DNA of 64,000 bases from Gemmatimonadota bacterium. Lineage in GTDB: Bacteria > ARS69. The stretch is from assembly GCA_030747075.1 (NCBI GenBank), contig JASLLL010000012.1:1-64000 (forward strand), in the 5' to 3' direction. Made by a program: the position numbers and the translations under genes. Below, piece after piece: positions 8,440 to 18,452 of the stretch (positions are counted from its first letter, which is position 1; every line of letters starts with the position of its first letter). The notes under the pieces are model-generated. The model saw nothing but the letters and a program-made list of their open reading frames with translations. It searched no databases and was not told where the DNA came from.

Positions 8440-8606
8440 CCGCCACACCCGGCCAGACTGCCTGCTCACCCTTCTCCCGCCCCGTCCGGTCAAGCACTCC
8501 GCTCCCTCTGCCGATACCCCGCTGGGAGGCTGTTTCTCCCGCCATCACTTCCGCATGGGGTCCGGGACTCCCGGACTCATCGCACGCTTCCGTCTTGAGG
8601 GGATCG

Positions 8607-9523
<917 letters not shown>

Positions 9524-9527
<4 letters not shown>

Positions 9528-10534
9528 ACTTCGCGAAGCGTGGCGCCCCCTGCCACGAACCTCGCCTGCCCGCGTTCGCGTCCACAGCCACGCTTCTCCT
9601 CACGCTGCTCACATCCACATCCTGCTCCCCCGGCGGGGAATCGGAAAGCACCCCACCGTTTCTGGAGACGCCCAGCGCCGCCCTGTCCGAAGGCCGGATC
9701 GAGGATGCGTTCCGTCTTCTAGTCAAGGTGTGCGCGGACCACCCGGACTCCCCGCAGGCCCACCGGCTTCTCGCGCAGACCTGCCTTCGCGCCGGACGCA
9801 CCCGTCGAGGCGTCCGTGCGATCACCCGCGCACTGGAACTGAACGACGCGGACCCAGAGTCGCACCGGATCTCCGCGCGCCTCGACGATTCCCGCTTCCA
9901 TCCCGTGGATGCCATCGCCTCCGCGCGAAGGGCGCTGCACCTCGATCCCGTTCACCTGGAGGGCCACCTGCTGCTCGGCCGCCTTCTTCTGGGCGCCGCT
10001 GACAACGAAGGCGCGGTCGTCGCATTCCGAAGAGCGCACGAGCTCGCCCCGGAGAGTTCCCCGGCCCTTCGCGGCCTTGCCCGGTCGCTGGTGCTCGCGG
10101 GCCATCAGGACGAAGGCGACCCGCTGGTGGAGGAATACCTCCGCAAGCATCCCCGGGACGGGGAACTCGTCCACCTGCGCGGACTCTCACGAATGCGCGG
10201 GGGGGATTTCGACGGCGCGGAGGAGGACTTCCGCGCAACCATCCGGATGCAGCCGCACATCCCTTCCGCGCACTACAACCTGGCGCGGATCCTTCGCCAG
10301 AGTGAGCGGCCGGAAGAGGCGGAGCGAGTCCTCGCCACCTTTCATGTGGTGAACAAGCGCGACCGCGAAATCCGCATTCTCCAGAGGGTGCTCCTGGGCC
10401 GGCCGGACGACATCTCCGTGGCAAGGAAACTCGCGAGACTCCTGGAGAAGGCGAAACGCACCGAAGAAGCCGCGCGCGCCGCCGCACGGGTTCGGGAGCT
10501 GCGCAGAGAGGCTGAGGAGCAGAGCCGGGGCTAG
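9524..10534 (+). CDS. TPR-repeat lipoprotein
   Basis: 336 residues from a GTG overlapping the kinase stop by 4 bases. The N-terminus has a basic region, a hydrophobic stretch ASTATLLLTLLTSTSC and a Cys followed by SPGGESES, a loose lipobox. The rest is about eight tetratricopeptide repeats: AQTCLRAGRTRRGVRAITRA, LGRLLLGAADNEGAVVAFRR, NLARILRQSERPEEAERVLA and similar. Such proteins act as protein-protein scaffolds in the envelope. Coupling to the histidine kinase suggests a shared process, but nothing in the sequence says which. It ends tail-to-tail with the cytochrome gene, sharing the palindrome CTAG for both stops. Confidence 0.8.
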
Positions 10535-11835
10535 CCCGTCACCGCCACGGTATACGATGCGCTCCACATATCGAAGATCTCGATCGGAAGCAACTCGGGA
10601 AGATCAATGGCGCGCAGAATGGGCGGGGCGATCGGTCGGAACCGAAGCATGATCTCCACCGTCAGCGGTCCGGAAGCCGCCGCGGGGACCGTCACCGGAT
10701 AGTGCGCGGTGCGCGTGCTCATGTACGGAAGGAGCAGCGAATCGTCGATGGAGGTGGCCACAAACGAAAGAAGCGTGCGTTCCCCGTCTGCGTCGTAGAG
10801 CTTCGAGTGGAACAGCGTGAGATCCGGATCCTCCGCCACCGTGACCAGGTCTCCGTTGGCCAGAAGGTACCCTGACCGATACACCGACGCACCGGCACTG
10901 TCCGTCACGGCAATCGAGACCCACATCTCCCTCGAAAACGAAACGCCCGACGGGATGGAGTGCCCGGTCTGGTCGTTGGTCACGCGAACCACCACATCCA
11001 GCGCCTCGCCCGGGGCCGCTTCTGCCGGGATCCCTTCCACACTCACGGAGACCGCATTCTCCAGCAGATCCTGAATGTCCGCCTTCTGCGCCTCCAGATC
11101 GATCCCCTGAAACGGGGCGTAGGCGTAGTCCACGCCGACCACCGTATGCCGGTGGATTCCCTCGCGGACGGGCGAATCCGTAGCGGCACGACCCGTGTAG
11201 GTCTTCATGTGGCAGGTCTGGCATTCCACCCCCATGCCGGAGAGGTTGGTCTGCTGCCATTCGCGGAATGTGTTCTCCAGCCCGACCCCATCCGGTAGGT
11301 CCACCTGATGGCAAGGTGCGCAGATCGCGGAAGACCCGAAGAACGATCGGTGAAGAGACGGGTGGTCCTCGTTCGGGACGGGATCCGTCATCCGCCCGTA
11401 CTTCGCGCCCGTGGGGTCCAGATCCGCAAGGAAGGAAATGTCCGCGACAGGCGGCACTTCCGAGATGGAATGGCAGACATCGCAGGACAACCCGTGCTCC
11501 GCCAGATCCTGCGGGTCCACGCCGGGGTCCTCCATCTCTTCCGCGCGAGCCTGCGAAGGACCATGACACTGAATGCACTCTTCTCCGACGCCTCCCGCGC
11601 CCATTTCTTCCGCGATCTCCCGCAGGCGAAGCATGATGGGATCCGTCGCGCCGTATGCGTGCATGGAACGCTGCCACTCCTGAAGATGCTGCGGATGGCA
11701 GGAGCCACAGTCTTCCGGGCTGTCAAAAAGGCCCGAGGCATCTCCCGAGCCCGGACCCGTCCCGCTTCCGGAGCATGCGACGATCAGAGTGACCATGCCG
11801 AGGAGTGTGAACGCGCAAACCAGCCTGACGGGCAT
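10531..11835 (-). CDS. Five-haem cytochrome c lipoprotein
   Basis: 434 residues from the ATG at 11835 (AGAGG upstream). Signal peptide with lipobox LIVAC; the mature Cys is followed by a Gly/Ser linker. Five C-x-x-C-H haem sites are visible: CGSCH, CIQCH, CDVCH, CAPCH and CQTCH, all in the N-terminal half (residues about 43-215), with extra histidines (SMHAYG, HRSFFGS, GIHRHTVVG) as possible distal ligands. The C-terminal half has no Cys and reads as beta-rich Ig-like (VVVRVTNDQTGHSIPSGV). The pattern is that of cytochrome c554/multihaem lipoproteins that carry electrons at the outer or periplasmic face. The partner is unknown, since no reductase is adjacent. GGTATGAT, 50 bases upstream, may be its -10 box. 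Confidence 0.9.
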   Translation of the reverse strand: MPVRLVCAFTLLGMVTLIVACSGSGTGPGSGDASGLFDSPEDCGSCHPQHLQEWQRSMHAYGATDPIMLRLREIAEEMGAGGVGEECIQCHGPSQARAEEMEDPGVDPQDLAEHGLSCDVCHSISEVPPVADISFLADLDPTGAKYGRMTDPVPNEDHPSLHRSFFGSSAICAPCHQVDLPDGVGLENTFREWQQTNLSGMGVECQTCHMKTYTGRAATDSPVREGIHRHTVVGVDYAYAPFQGIDLEAQKADIQDLLENAVSVSVEGIPAEAAPGEALDVVVRVTNDQTGHSIPSGVSFSREMWVSIAVTDSAGASVYRSGYLLANGDLVTVAEDPDLTLFHSKLYDADGERTLLSFVATSIDDSLLLPYMSTRTAHYPVTVPAAASGPLTVEIMLRFRPIAPPILRAIDLPELLPIEIFDMWSASYTVAVTG

Positions 11836-11920
11836 CGGGACCTCTCATCATGACGCGCACGGGTGGGCAACCGGTATCGGCATCATCATACCGTGATCGC
11901 CCCGCACCGGGAAGAGGCCT

Positions 11921-12583
11921 TCAGGATCCGGTTGAACTCGGCGGCTGGCGGCGCATCTCGTCGAGGTCCGGCTTCAGGTGCTCCTGATAGCAGTCGGGGC
12001 AGACGCCGTGGCTGAACTCGGCGTGCGAATGCCGTTCCACATAACTCTCGACTTCCGTCCAGTAGTTCCGGTCATCGCGGATCTTCTTGCAGTAGGAGCA
12101 AATGGGGAGCAGTCCTCGAAGCGCCTTCACCTGCCCGAGCGCGGCCTCCAGCTCGAACACGCGTTCGGCAAGCTTCGCCTGAAGACTGACCATTCGCGCT
12201 CCGACGCTCAGTCGGGCTTTGAGTTCGTCCTTGTCGAAGGGCTTCGAGACATAGTCGTCAACTCCCGCACGCAGCCCTTCAAGCGTGTCCTCCCGGCTTC
12301 CCTTGGCCGTCAGCATAATGAGGTACCGTGCGGAGTGTTCGCCCGAATCCTCCTCGGCCTCGCGAAGGCGTCGCACAATCTCCAGACCTTCCATCCCCGG
12401 CATCATCCAGTCGAGCACCACCAGGCGGGGCGCATCGGGTCGTTCGAGCAACTCCCACGCCTCGATCCCGTCGCGCGCGGACACCACCTCGTATCCCCAA
12501 CGCCCGAGGAAGGTCTCCAGGACCCTCAGTGAGGTGGGATCGTCTTCGGCAATCAGGATTCTCAAGGTCTTCCCCGGATGCAC
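11921..12583 (-). CDS. Response regulator with C-terminal Cys-rich (zinc-ribbon-like) domain
   Basis: 220 residues from the GTG at 12583; a TTG at 12565 with GGGGAAG just upstream would give a more typical receiver start (MRILIAEDD). Receiver domain: acidic pocket IAEDDP, phospho-acceptor Asp58 in VVLDWMMPG, LTAKG, and the conserved Lys in VSKPF. A coiled segment (LQAKLAERVFELEAALGQVK) leads to a compact tail with ICSYCKKIRDD and VCPDCYQEH, two C-x-x-C pairs that should bind zinc, with WTEVESYVERHSHAEFSHG between. I have seen this tail on other receivers; it has no known DNA-binding role. No output effector is visible. The kinase at 8607 is a possible but unproven partner. Confidence 0.88.
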   Translation of the reverse strand: MHPGKTLRILIAEDDPTSLRVLETFLGRWGYEVVSARDGIEAWELLERPDAPRLVVLDWMMPGMEGLEIVRRLREAEEDSGEHSARYLIMLTAKGSREDTLEGLRAGVDDYVSKPFDKDELKARLSVGARMVSLQAKLAERVFELEAALGQVKALRGLLPICSYCKKIRDDRNYWTEVESYVERHSHAEFSHGVCPDCYQEHLKPDLDEMRRQPPSSTGS

Positions 12584-12684
12584 GGCAAGGGATGGTCAGT
12601 GCGAAGAGTCTCGTTCTCTCCTCTGAATCGGCCCGGGGGAGGACACCCTTGACGGGGGATCCGTGCGTGGAAAAGCGAGCTTGC

Positions 12685-13698
12685 CTATCGTCGCCGGAAG
12701 AGAGTGAAGACGCGGCGGATCTTGGAAATCCTGACCGGCTTGAGTCCGCGAAAGAGCATATTGAACAGCCGGACGGGTATGAGTGACAGGATTCGCGCCG
12801 TCTCCGGAAGGGACGGTGGAAGCATGCCGGAACGCGAGGAACGCGCGAAGCCGAGCTCTTCCATGACGCCGCCGAAGACCCGCTCACCGATCCAGACCTC
12901 CGTCTTCGTGAGTTCTGTCCGCCACCGGTCCCGGGAGTCCGTGAAGATCCCGGCGGCCGTTCCGGACGCCGCCTCGTCTCCGAACGAAGTGTTGGCGGAG
13001 TCCACGACCACCATCGCGGGGTCATACTCGACGCCGATGTGATCGCAAAGGAGACGCGTGTGCGCCTCCGGATCCGCCACCAGGTCTTCGTAGCGAAGTT
13101 CATGAACCGCCGCGCCCCACGGTTCCCCGCGCGCTTCCAGAAGTGCGGTCATGTAGCTTCGCCAGAGGAGAGAGTTGGTGATCGGGTTGTATCGCTCCCG
13201 GTAGGTGGACACTTCCCGGCGGTGGTAGTTCTTGTACGAGGCAAGAAAGGCGCGGGGGTCCCGGATGAGCGCCACGATGCGCGCGTCCGGAAACCACCGG
13301 AGGATGGTGGAAAGGTAGAGGATGTCCTGCGGGCTGGAGTCTCCCCAGAAGTCCGCGTGCTTCAGGTCCGCACCCGTTCGAAGCAGCACTTCCAGAAGCG
13401 CCCGGTAATCACCGCCGGCCGCTCGCACCCGGTCCCGGTATACATCCGGCCCGAGGACATCGGCCAGCAGAGGATCGCTGCCGTACTCCGCCACGATCCA
13501 GCGAATCCGTTCGATCGCGCGGTCCAGCGATGCGTCCTCCGAGAGATCCCCGAGCCGAGCGCGATCGTCGAGAATCCGCTCGAAGAAGTGGACTTCGTCC
13601 AGCAGGTGAATCCGCGGATGACGGTTGAGAATCTCTTTTGCGAGGGTGGTGCCCGTTCGCGGCGAACCCACGACAAAGACCGGTCGTCCCAAGGCCAA
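12685..13698 (-). CDS. Sulfotransferase family protein
   Basis: 337 residues from a TTG at 13698, with AAGGA 8 bases upstream and no better start. It matches the PAPS-dependent sulfotransferase fold: FVVGSPRTGTTLAKEIL near the N-terminus is the 5'-phosphosulfate loop, and LIRDPRAFLASYKNYHRREV near residue 140 is the 3'-phosphate-binding region. A candidate catalytic His or acidic residue lies in DEVHFFERIL. The family sulfates sugars, lipids or tyrosines in the cytoplasm. The acceptor here is unknown. The gene is followed on the same strand by the response regulator and preceded by the LVIVD giant, but gaps of about 100-120 bases suggest separate transcripts. Confidence 0.85.
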   Translation of the reverse strand: MALGRPVFVVGSPRTGTTLAKEILNRHPRIHLLDEVHFFERILDDRARLGDLSEDASLDRAIERIRWIVAEYGSDPLLADVLGPDVYRDRVRAAGGDYRALLEVLLRTGADLKHADFWGDSSPQDILYLSTILRWFPDARIVALIRDPRAFLASYKNYHRREVSTYRERYNPITNSLLWRSYMTALLEARGEPWGAAVHELRYEDLVADPEAHTRLLCDHIGVEYDPAMVVVDSANTSFGDEAASGTAAGIFTDSRDRWRTELTKTEVWIGERVFGGVMEELGFARSSRSGMLPPSLPETARILSLIPVRLFNMLFRGLKPVRISKIRRVFTLFRRR

Positions 13699-13737
13699 AG
13701 CAGCCGTCCTTCCTCGGGGAGGGGCGAGGGAAGCTCC

Positions 13738-13746
13738 ACTCTAGCA
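13738..13746 (-). promoter_or_regulatory. Extended -10 element for the sulfotransferase gene
   Basis: The minus strand reads TGCTAGAGT, 40 bases before the TTG start. The flanking GTGGAGC is shared with the element upstream of the BNR gene at 42785. Confidence 0.4.
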
Positions 13747-13818
13747 CAACTGGGGAATACCGACAGCGAGCGCAGGCGTGGGCGGCCGGAAGCAATCGGC
13801 CGACCGTCCCCTCCCCCG

Positions 13819-16800
13819 TCACCGCAGGAGCGTCACCTTCCGCGTGCCGGAATGCCCGGAGAGCGTGTATCGCACGAAGTAAACGCCAGCCCCCACCGCC
13901 ACGGAGGCATCGTCGGTGCCGTCCCAGTTCAGCGTGTGCCCGCCGGACAACGCGGGACCGGACGCCAGTCGACGAACGAGGCGACCGCTGACATCGAAGA
14001 TGTCAATCCGCAGGTCGCCCGACCCCTCGGGAACATCATACCGGACTGCGGTCTGCGTGCGGAAGGGATTGGGAGAGACGCGGTGCGACGCCGCGATGGC
14101 CGGGAGCGAACCCGGGCCGACATCGGTCGACGGGCTTCCCATGCGCACTCCATGCGTCCACTCCACCACGAGATCCGAACACGCGGGATTCACTCCGAAA
14201 GTCGCGACGGAATGGGAGGAACGCCAGCGAAGATCCGTGCCCGTGTGGACGACCGGATTCCACGCGCCGTCCGGGAGGATCGCCTGCCAGTTCGCGCCTC
14301 CGTCCGCGGTGATCTCCCAGGTGACCGTCTCGGCCTGCGTCGTCACAAGACGCACGCCGGTGATCGGTTGCGCCCCCCCGGTGCCGAGTCCCACGATCAC
14401 GAGCCCCGCCCAGTGGTCCGCCACGAATGCGTAGTTCCCCCGCGTCGCCATGGAGATGGCATACGACGGGAGGCCCAACGCGGGACCGAGAACCGGCGCG
14501 GCCGGGTGAGTGATGTCCACCATCTGGAAGCTGGCCCCGTCGGATACGAGCGCGTACGCCCCCGCAACCGAAACACCCACGGCGTCTCCCGGAGTCTCCA
14601 GAGAAGCCGCCACTTCCGGCGCGGTCGGGTCGGTGACATCCACCACCGTAAGACCCGCCCACCCGTCCGCCAGGAATGCGTGATTCCCGTAGACGGCGAC
14701 CTCCGTCATCCATCCCGGAGACCGGACGCTTCCGGCAAGCACGGGTGCGGACGGATCCGTCAGATCGAAGACACGCAGGCCATAACCCTTGTCTCCCGCG
14801 AAGAGGTACTGCCCGGAGATCTCCAGGTCCACGGCAAAGTCGGGTTTTGCGAGTGTGGCAACGAGAGACGGCGACGCGGGGTTCGACACATTCACCACCG
14901 CAAGGCCGCGATGGCCGTCCGCCACGAATGCGTAGTCACCGTGGAGCGCCACATCAAACGCATCCCCCGGCGTGTCCACGCTGCCGAGAAGCGTCGGCGC
15001 CGTCGGGTCCGAGACATCGTACCCGTGGAGACCCCGGAATCCGTCGGCCACCCACGCCACATCCGCAACGACCGAGACCGCGCGCGCGTAGTCGGGCGTT
15101 CCCGCGCTTCCGGCCAGTTCCGGATTCTCCGGGTCGGAGACATCCACGACGACCAGCCCCTGCGTATAGTCCGCGACAAATGCGTAGTCCCCCGCCACGG
15201 CCACACCGTGCGCGTAGTCCGGCGTATCGTACTGCCCGACAATCGCGGGATTGGCTTCCAGGCGCACCGGCATGGGGTTTGAGAGTGCAAGCGACTGCCC
15301 CGTGTTGCGAAGCGAGTCGAAGGCGGGGTCCATCGTGGCGATCCGCGCCACCTGCAGGCCCGAGTTGCCGTCGGCAACGCAGAGCAGCGTCCCGGATACC
15401 GAAAGCTGGTTCGCCTTGTCCGGCGTGTCCATGCCTCCGACGATCACCGGGTGGTCTCCGTCCGTGATGTCCATCGTGACCACCCCGCCGAACTTGTCCG
15501 CGACGAACAGTCGGTTCCCCCACACGCGCACGCAGTGCGCATAGTCCGCCGTATCCACCGTCGAGCCCACGACCGGATGGTCCGGGTTCGTCACATCGAC
15601 CACGGTGACGCCCTCGTACCCACAGGCCACGAATGCGCGGTCCCCGGAGATCGCCACGGCTCGCGCATACCCGGGAACCGTGGTCGATCCGACGGCGACG
15701 GGGTTCAGCGGGTCGGAAATGTCCACGACACCCAGTCCATCCAGATTCCCCGCGAGGAACGCCCGGTTCCCCGCGACCGCGATGTCCCATGTGTAGCGCG
15801 TCGGAGAGAGGATCGTCGCGGCTTCGGTCGGATTCGTCGGGTCGGAAATGTCCACAACGGTCAAAAACCCGGTGACTGAATCGCAGATGTAGACATAGTC
15901 CCCCTCGACGGCCATCTCCTCCAGTTCGGTGGCCGTCGTCTGGAGCGACCCGAGAAGTACGGGGTGGGTCGGGTCGGACACATCCACCGTGTAGAAGTCG
16001 TCATGCCGCGAGTTCAGGAGTGCCAGGTCCCCGTCCACCAGAACGCTGTGGTGATCTTCCGGAAGCGGAAGCCCTCCGGCGAGCACCGGATTCCCGGGGT
16101 CGGAGACATCCACGACGGAGAGCCCGTCTTCAAAGTCGGCGACGAAAGCGTAATCCCCGTCGAGGAAGACATCCCGTGCGTAGCCGGGAGTATCCAGCGA
16201 GGCCAGAAGCGTCGGATCGGGGACGGGTTCGCTGATCCGGACCGCCACCAGATGCGAAGCTCCCGCTCCGGACGCCGCCACGAATGCGTGGAAGCCGCTG
16301 AGGGCGACCGCCTGCGCCGAAGCCACGGCGACCACGCCGGCTTCCGGAAGCGGTGCGAAGGGATCGGAGACATCCACCTGGAGAATCCCCGCCTCCCCGG
16401 CGGCGACCCACGCCCGATCCCCGTCGATCGCCAGATCCAGGGCGGAACCCGGGAGTGAGGCAGCGCCCGCCGCGACCGGGTGCGCCGGATCGAAAATATC
16501 CACGCCGCAAAGACCCTGATCCGCATCCGCAATCCACGCCGTTTCTCCCCGAAGGGCGACCGCTCGCGCTTCGCCCGGCGTGTTGAACAGCGCAAGCGGC
16601 ACGGGAGCCGCCGGATCGGTGACATCGAGAACGGAAAGCCCCGCCGCGCCACAGGCGACAAACGCACGATCCCCGGCGACCACAACATCCAGCGCGGGGG
16701 CGGTGCCGGACTCCGTCGCGAGAAGCGTGGGTGAAGCAAGGTCGGAAATGTCCACAACATGCACGCCGCCCGACCCCGCCGCGAGGAAGAGCCGGTTTCC

Positions 16801-17298
16801 GCGCACGGCGATTCCCTGTGCGTCGCCCACAAGAGGCAGTTGCGCCAGGAGTCCGGGAGCCAGGGGATTCGTCCCGTCAAAGACGGCCAGCCCCGCCGCG
16901 CCGCACGCGACAAAGATGGCATTCCCCTTCACGGAAACCGCCAGTGCTTCTCCGGGGGTCGCGATCCCGACACGCGCGGAACCCGGCGCCGTCGGATCCT
17001 CAATGTCGAACACGGCCAGCCCGGCCAAGCCACACGCCACAAAAGCGCGATCTCCCGACACGGCCACATCCATCGCATCCCCGGAAGTACCCGCCGAACC
17101 GATGACGCAAGGAACCGTCCCCGCGCCGGGGTACAGCTTGAGTTCCGCCTCCACCGTATCCCACCAGGCGGTCGTGGCCGCTTCGTCCCGATGGATGACG
17201 GTGGAGAAGTCCTCGTGGAAGGACTCGGCAAGCACACCGGAGACCGGGCAGAGCATCGCCGCAGCCGCCACCGCTGTCACCTTCGCCCGTCGCACCAC
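13819..17298 (-). CDS. Giant LVIVD beta-propeller protein with FlgD-like tail
   Basis: 1159 residues from the GTG at 17298, chosen because GAGG (within GAGGTGAT) lies 7 bases upstream and a signal peptide follows (VTAVAAAAMLCPVSGVLA). The body is 21 repeats of about 42 residues of the LVIVD type, each like GDYAFVADGHRGLAVVNVSN followed by P-A-S-P and a linker. Fourteen repeats run without a break; then about 40 unrelated residues (from ATMDPAFDSLRN) intervene before the last seven, consistent with three seven-bladed propellers. A beta domain (TWEITADGGANWQAILPDG, DLRWRSSH) comes next, and the FlgD-type tail closes it (SPNPFRTQTAVRY, IFDVSGRLVRRL, NWDGTDDASVAV, KVTLLR). It should be exported and surface-exposed. 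No enzyme motif is seen. Confidence 0.9.
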   Translation of the reverse strand: MVRRAKVTAVAAAAMLCPVSGVLAESFHEDFSTVIHRDEAATTAWWDTVEAELKLYPGAGTVPCVIGSAGTSGDAMDVAVSGDRAFVACGLAGLAVFDIEDPTAPGSARVGIATPGEALAVSVKGNAIFVACGAAGLAVFDGTNPLAPGLLAQLPLVGDAQGIAVRGNRLFLAAGSGGVHVVDISDLASPTLLATESGTAPALDVVVAGDRAFVACGAAGLSVLDVTDPAAPVPLALFNTPGEARAVALRGETAWIADADQGLCGVDIFDPAHPVAAGAASLPGSALDLAIDGDRAWVAAGEAGILQVDVSDPFAPLPEAGVVAVASAQAVALSGFHAFVAASGAGASHLVAVRISEPVPDPTLLASLDTPGYARDVFLDGDYAFVADFEDGLSVVDVSDPGNPVLAGGLPLPEDHHSVLVDGDLALLNSRHDDFYTVDVSDPTHPVLLGSLQTTATELEEMAVEGDYVYICDSVTGFLTVVDISDPTNPTEAATILSPTRYTWDIAVAGNRAFLAGNLDGLGVVDISDPLNPVAVGSTTVPGYARAVAISGDRAFVACGYEGVTVVDVTNPDHPVVGSTVDTADYAHCVRVWGNRLFVADKFGGVVTMDITDGDHPVIVGGMDTPDKANQLSVSGTLLCVADGNSGLQVARIATMDPAFDSLRNTGQSLALSNPMPVRLEANPAIVGQYDTPDYAHGVAVAGDYAFVADYTQGLVVVDVSDPENPELAGSAGTPDYARAVSVVADVAWVADGFRGLHGYDVSDPTAPTLLGSVDTPGDAFDVALHGDYAFVADGHRGLAVVNVSNPASPSLVATLAKPDFAVDLEISGQYLFAGDKGYGLRVFDLTDPSAPVLAGSVRSPGWMTEVAVYGNHAFLADGWAGLTVVDVTDPTAPEVAASLETPGDAVGVSVAGAYALVSDGASFQMVDITHPAAPVLGPALGLPSYAISMATRGNYAFVADHWAGLVIVGLGTGGAQPITGVRLVTTQAETVTWEITADGGANWQAILPDGAWNPVVHTGTDLRWRSSHSVATFGVNPACSDLVVEWTHGVRMGSPSTDVGPGSLPAIAASHRVSPNPFRTQTAVRYDVPEGSGDLRIDIFDVSGRLVRRLASGPALSGGHTLNWDGTDDASVAVGAGVYFVRYTLSGHSGTRKVTLLR

Positions 17299-17561
17299 AA
17301 CATCACCTCGCCGTTGGGGCTGAAATCCTTCCCTATTCCTCTCCGATCCTCGCGAGTATATCACAGATAGCTCGATCGCTGCGTCTCTCTGTTGAATCCT
17401 CTTGCATCATGCCTGATTTTCGCGTCCGCCAGCGCAGATCCACCCCTCTCCGCTAATGGCCCCCGCTTCGCCCTGGATCGTGCCCGGGCCGGGCGGATCG
17501 GGTCTGGCGCTCCTCCGCTCGCTGCCGCACAGTACGATCCACCCTCATCCGGAGGTCCGCC

Positions 17562-18359
17562 ATGAACACCACGAGGCACCGCTCACCCGGCGCGCCGGGG
17601 GCGTTCGCCCTTGTCGCCGGGATGGTTCTCATCGGCATCGTGGCCGCGGCCGCCCCTTCCGTGGATGCATCCGAGGCCTTCGACCACGCTCCCTTCGACG
17701 AGCTCCTTTCGGAGTATGTCGCTGCGGATGGCGTGGACTACGAAGCCTGGTCCGCCTCATCGACGGATCTCGCGGCGCTCGACTCCTACATTGCGTCGGT
17801 GGCTGCGAAAGACCCCGCAACGCTCTCCGGAGATGCGGCTCTCGCGGCGTGGATCAATCTCTACAACGCGTTGACGCTCCAGCTCATTCTCACGCACTAC
17901 CCGCTGGACGGAATACGCGATCTCCGCAAGCCGTGGGATCGGAAACTCGTGACGGTCGCGGGGCAGGAACGAACGCTCAACGACATCGAGCACGGGATCA
18001 TCCGCAAGACCTTCAGCGAGCCACGCATCCACTTCGCCGTGAACTGTGCGTCGAAGGGATGTCCGCCGCTCCGGCCCGGTGCGTACACAGCGGACGCGCT
18101 CGACGCACAGCTGGAGGAGCAGACGATCGCATTCCTCCGAACCGCCCCGGACAACTTCATGGACGAGAAGGGGGATCTCCACCTCTCGAAGATCCTCGAC
18201 TGGTACGCCGGGGACTTTGAGAAGGCGGCCGGGTCCGTGGCTTCCTTCGTCGGGCGATATCGGGAAGATGTTTCCCGCGCGCTGGATTCCGGAAAGGTGC
18301 GCGTTCGCCATGAATCCTACGACTGGTCGTTGAACCGGGTGCCGCTCCCGCTGGAGTGA
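17562..18359 (+). CDS. DUF547 secreted protein
   Basis: 265 residues from the ATG at 17562 with GGAGG 6 bases upstream. The N-terminal hydrophobic segment (GAFALVAGMVLIGIVAAAAP) is a signal peptide or anchor. The rest matches DUF547: FDELLSEYVAADGVDYEAW, AAWINLYNALTLQLIL, DIEHGIIRKTF and the signature FAVNCASKGCPPLRPGAYTA with two Cys. Members are widespread exported proteins of unknown activity; the invariant His/Cys cluster suggests a thiol or metal site. It lies upstream of the glycosyltransferase pair but has its own ribosome site, and a promoter follows it. Confidence 0.88.
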   Translation: MNTTRHRSPGAPGAFALVAGMVLIGIVAAAAPSVDASEAFDHAPFDELLSEYVAADGVDYEAWSASSTDLAALDSYIASVAAKDPATLSGDAALAAWINLYNALTLQLILTHYPLDGIRDLRKPWDRKLVTVAGQERTLNDIEHGIIRKTFSEPRIHFAVNCASKGCPPLRPGAYTADALDAQLEEQTIAFLRTAPDNFMDEKGDLHLSKILDWYAGDFEKAAGSVASFVGRYREDVSRALDSGKVRVRHESYDWSLNRVPLPLE

Positions 18360-18383
18360 CAGGGCGCCCGGGAGTCGCGACCG

Positions 18384-18412
18384 TTGACGATTCCCCGGGC
18401 CGCGTTTATCGT
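18384..18412 (+). promoter_or_regulatory. Promoter of the glycosyltransferase pair
   Basis: TTGACG at 18384-18389 and TATCGT at 18407-18412 have the ideal 17-base spacer, 40 bases before the ATG at 18453. Confidence 0.55.
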
Positions 18413-18452
18413 CGCGCGGATTCGCTAATGAGGGCCTTCGGCCGGGACGCCC

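Noticed and set aside
13039-15282. Open plus-strand frame of 747 codons opposite the LVIVD and sulfotransferase genes
   Set aside because: Its repeats (for example R-D-K-C-V-V-P) are only the mirror of the LVIVD repeats; no start site and it crosses two real genes.
13819-17298. CRISPR-like periodic repeats
   Set aside because: The roughly 126-base period is in frame and encodes LVIVD blades; units are diverged and there are no spacers.
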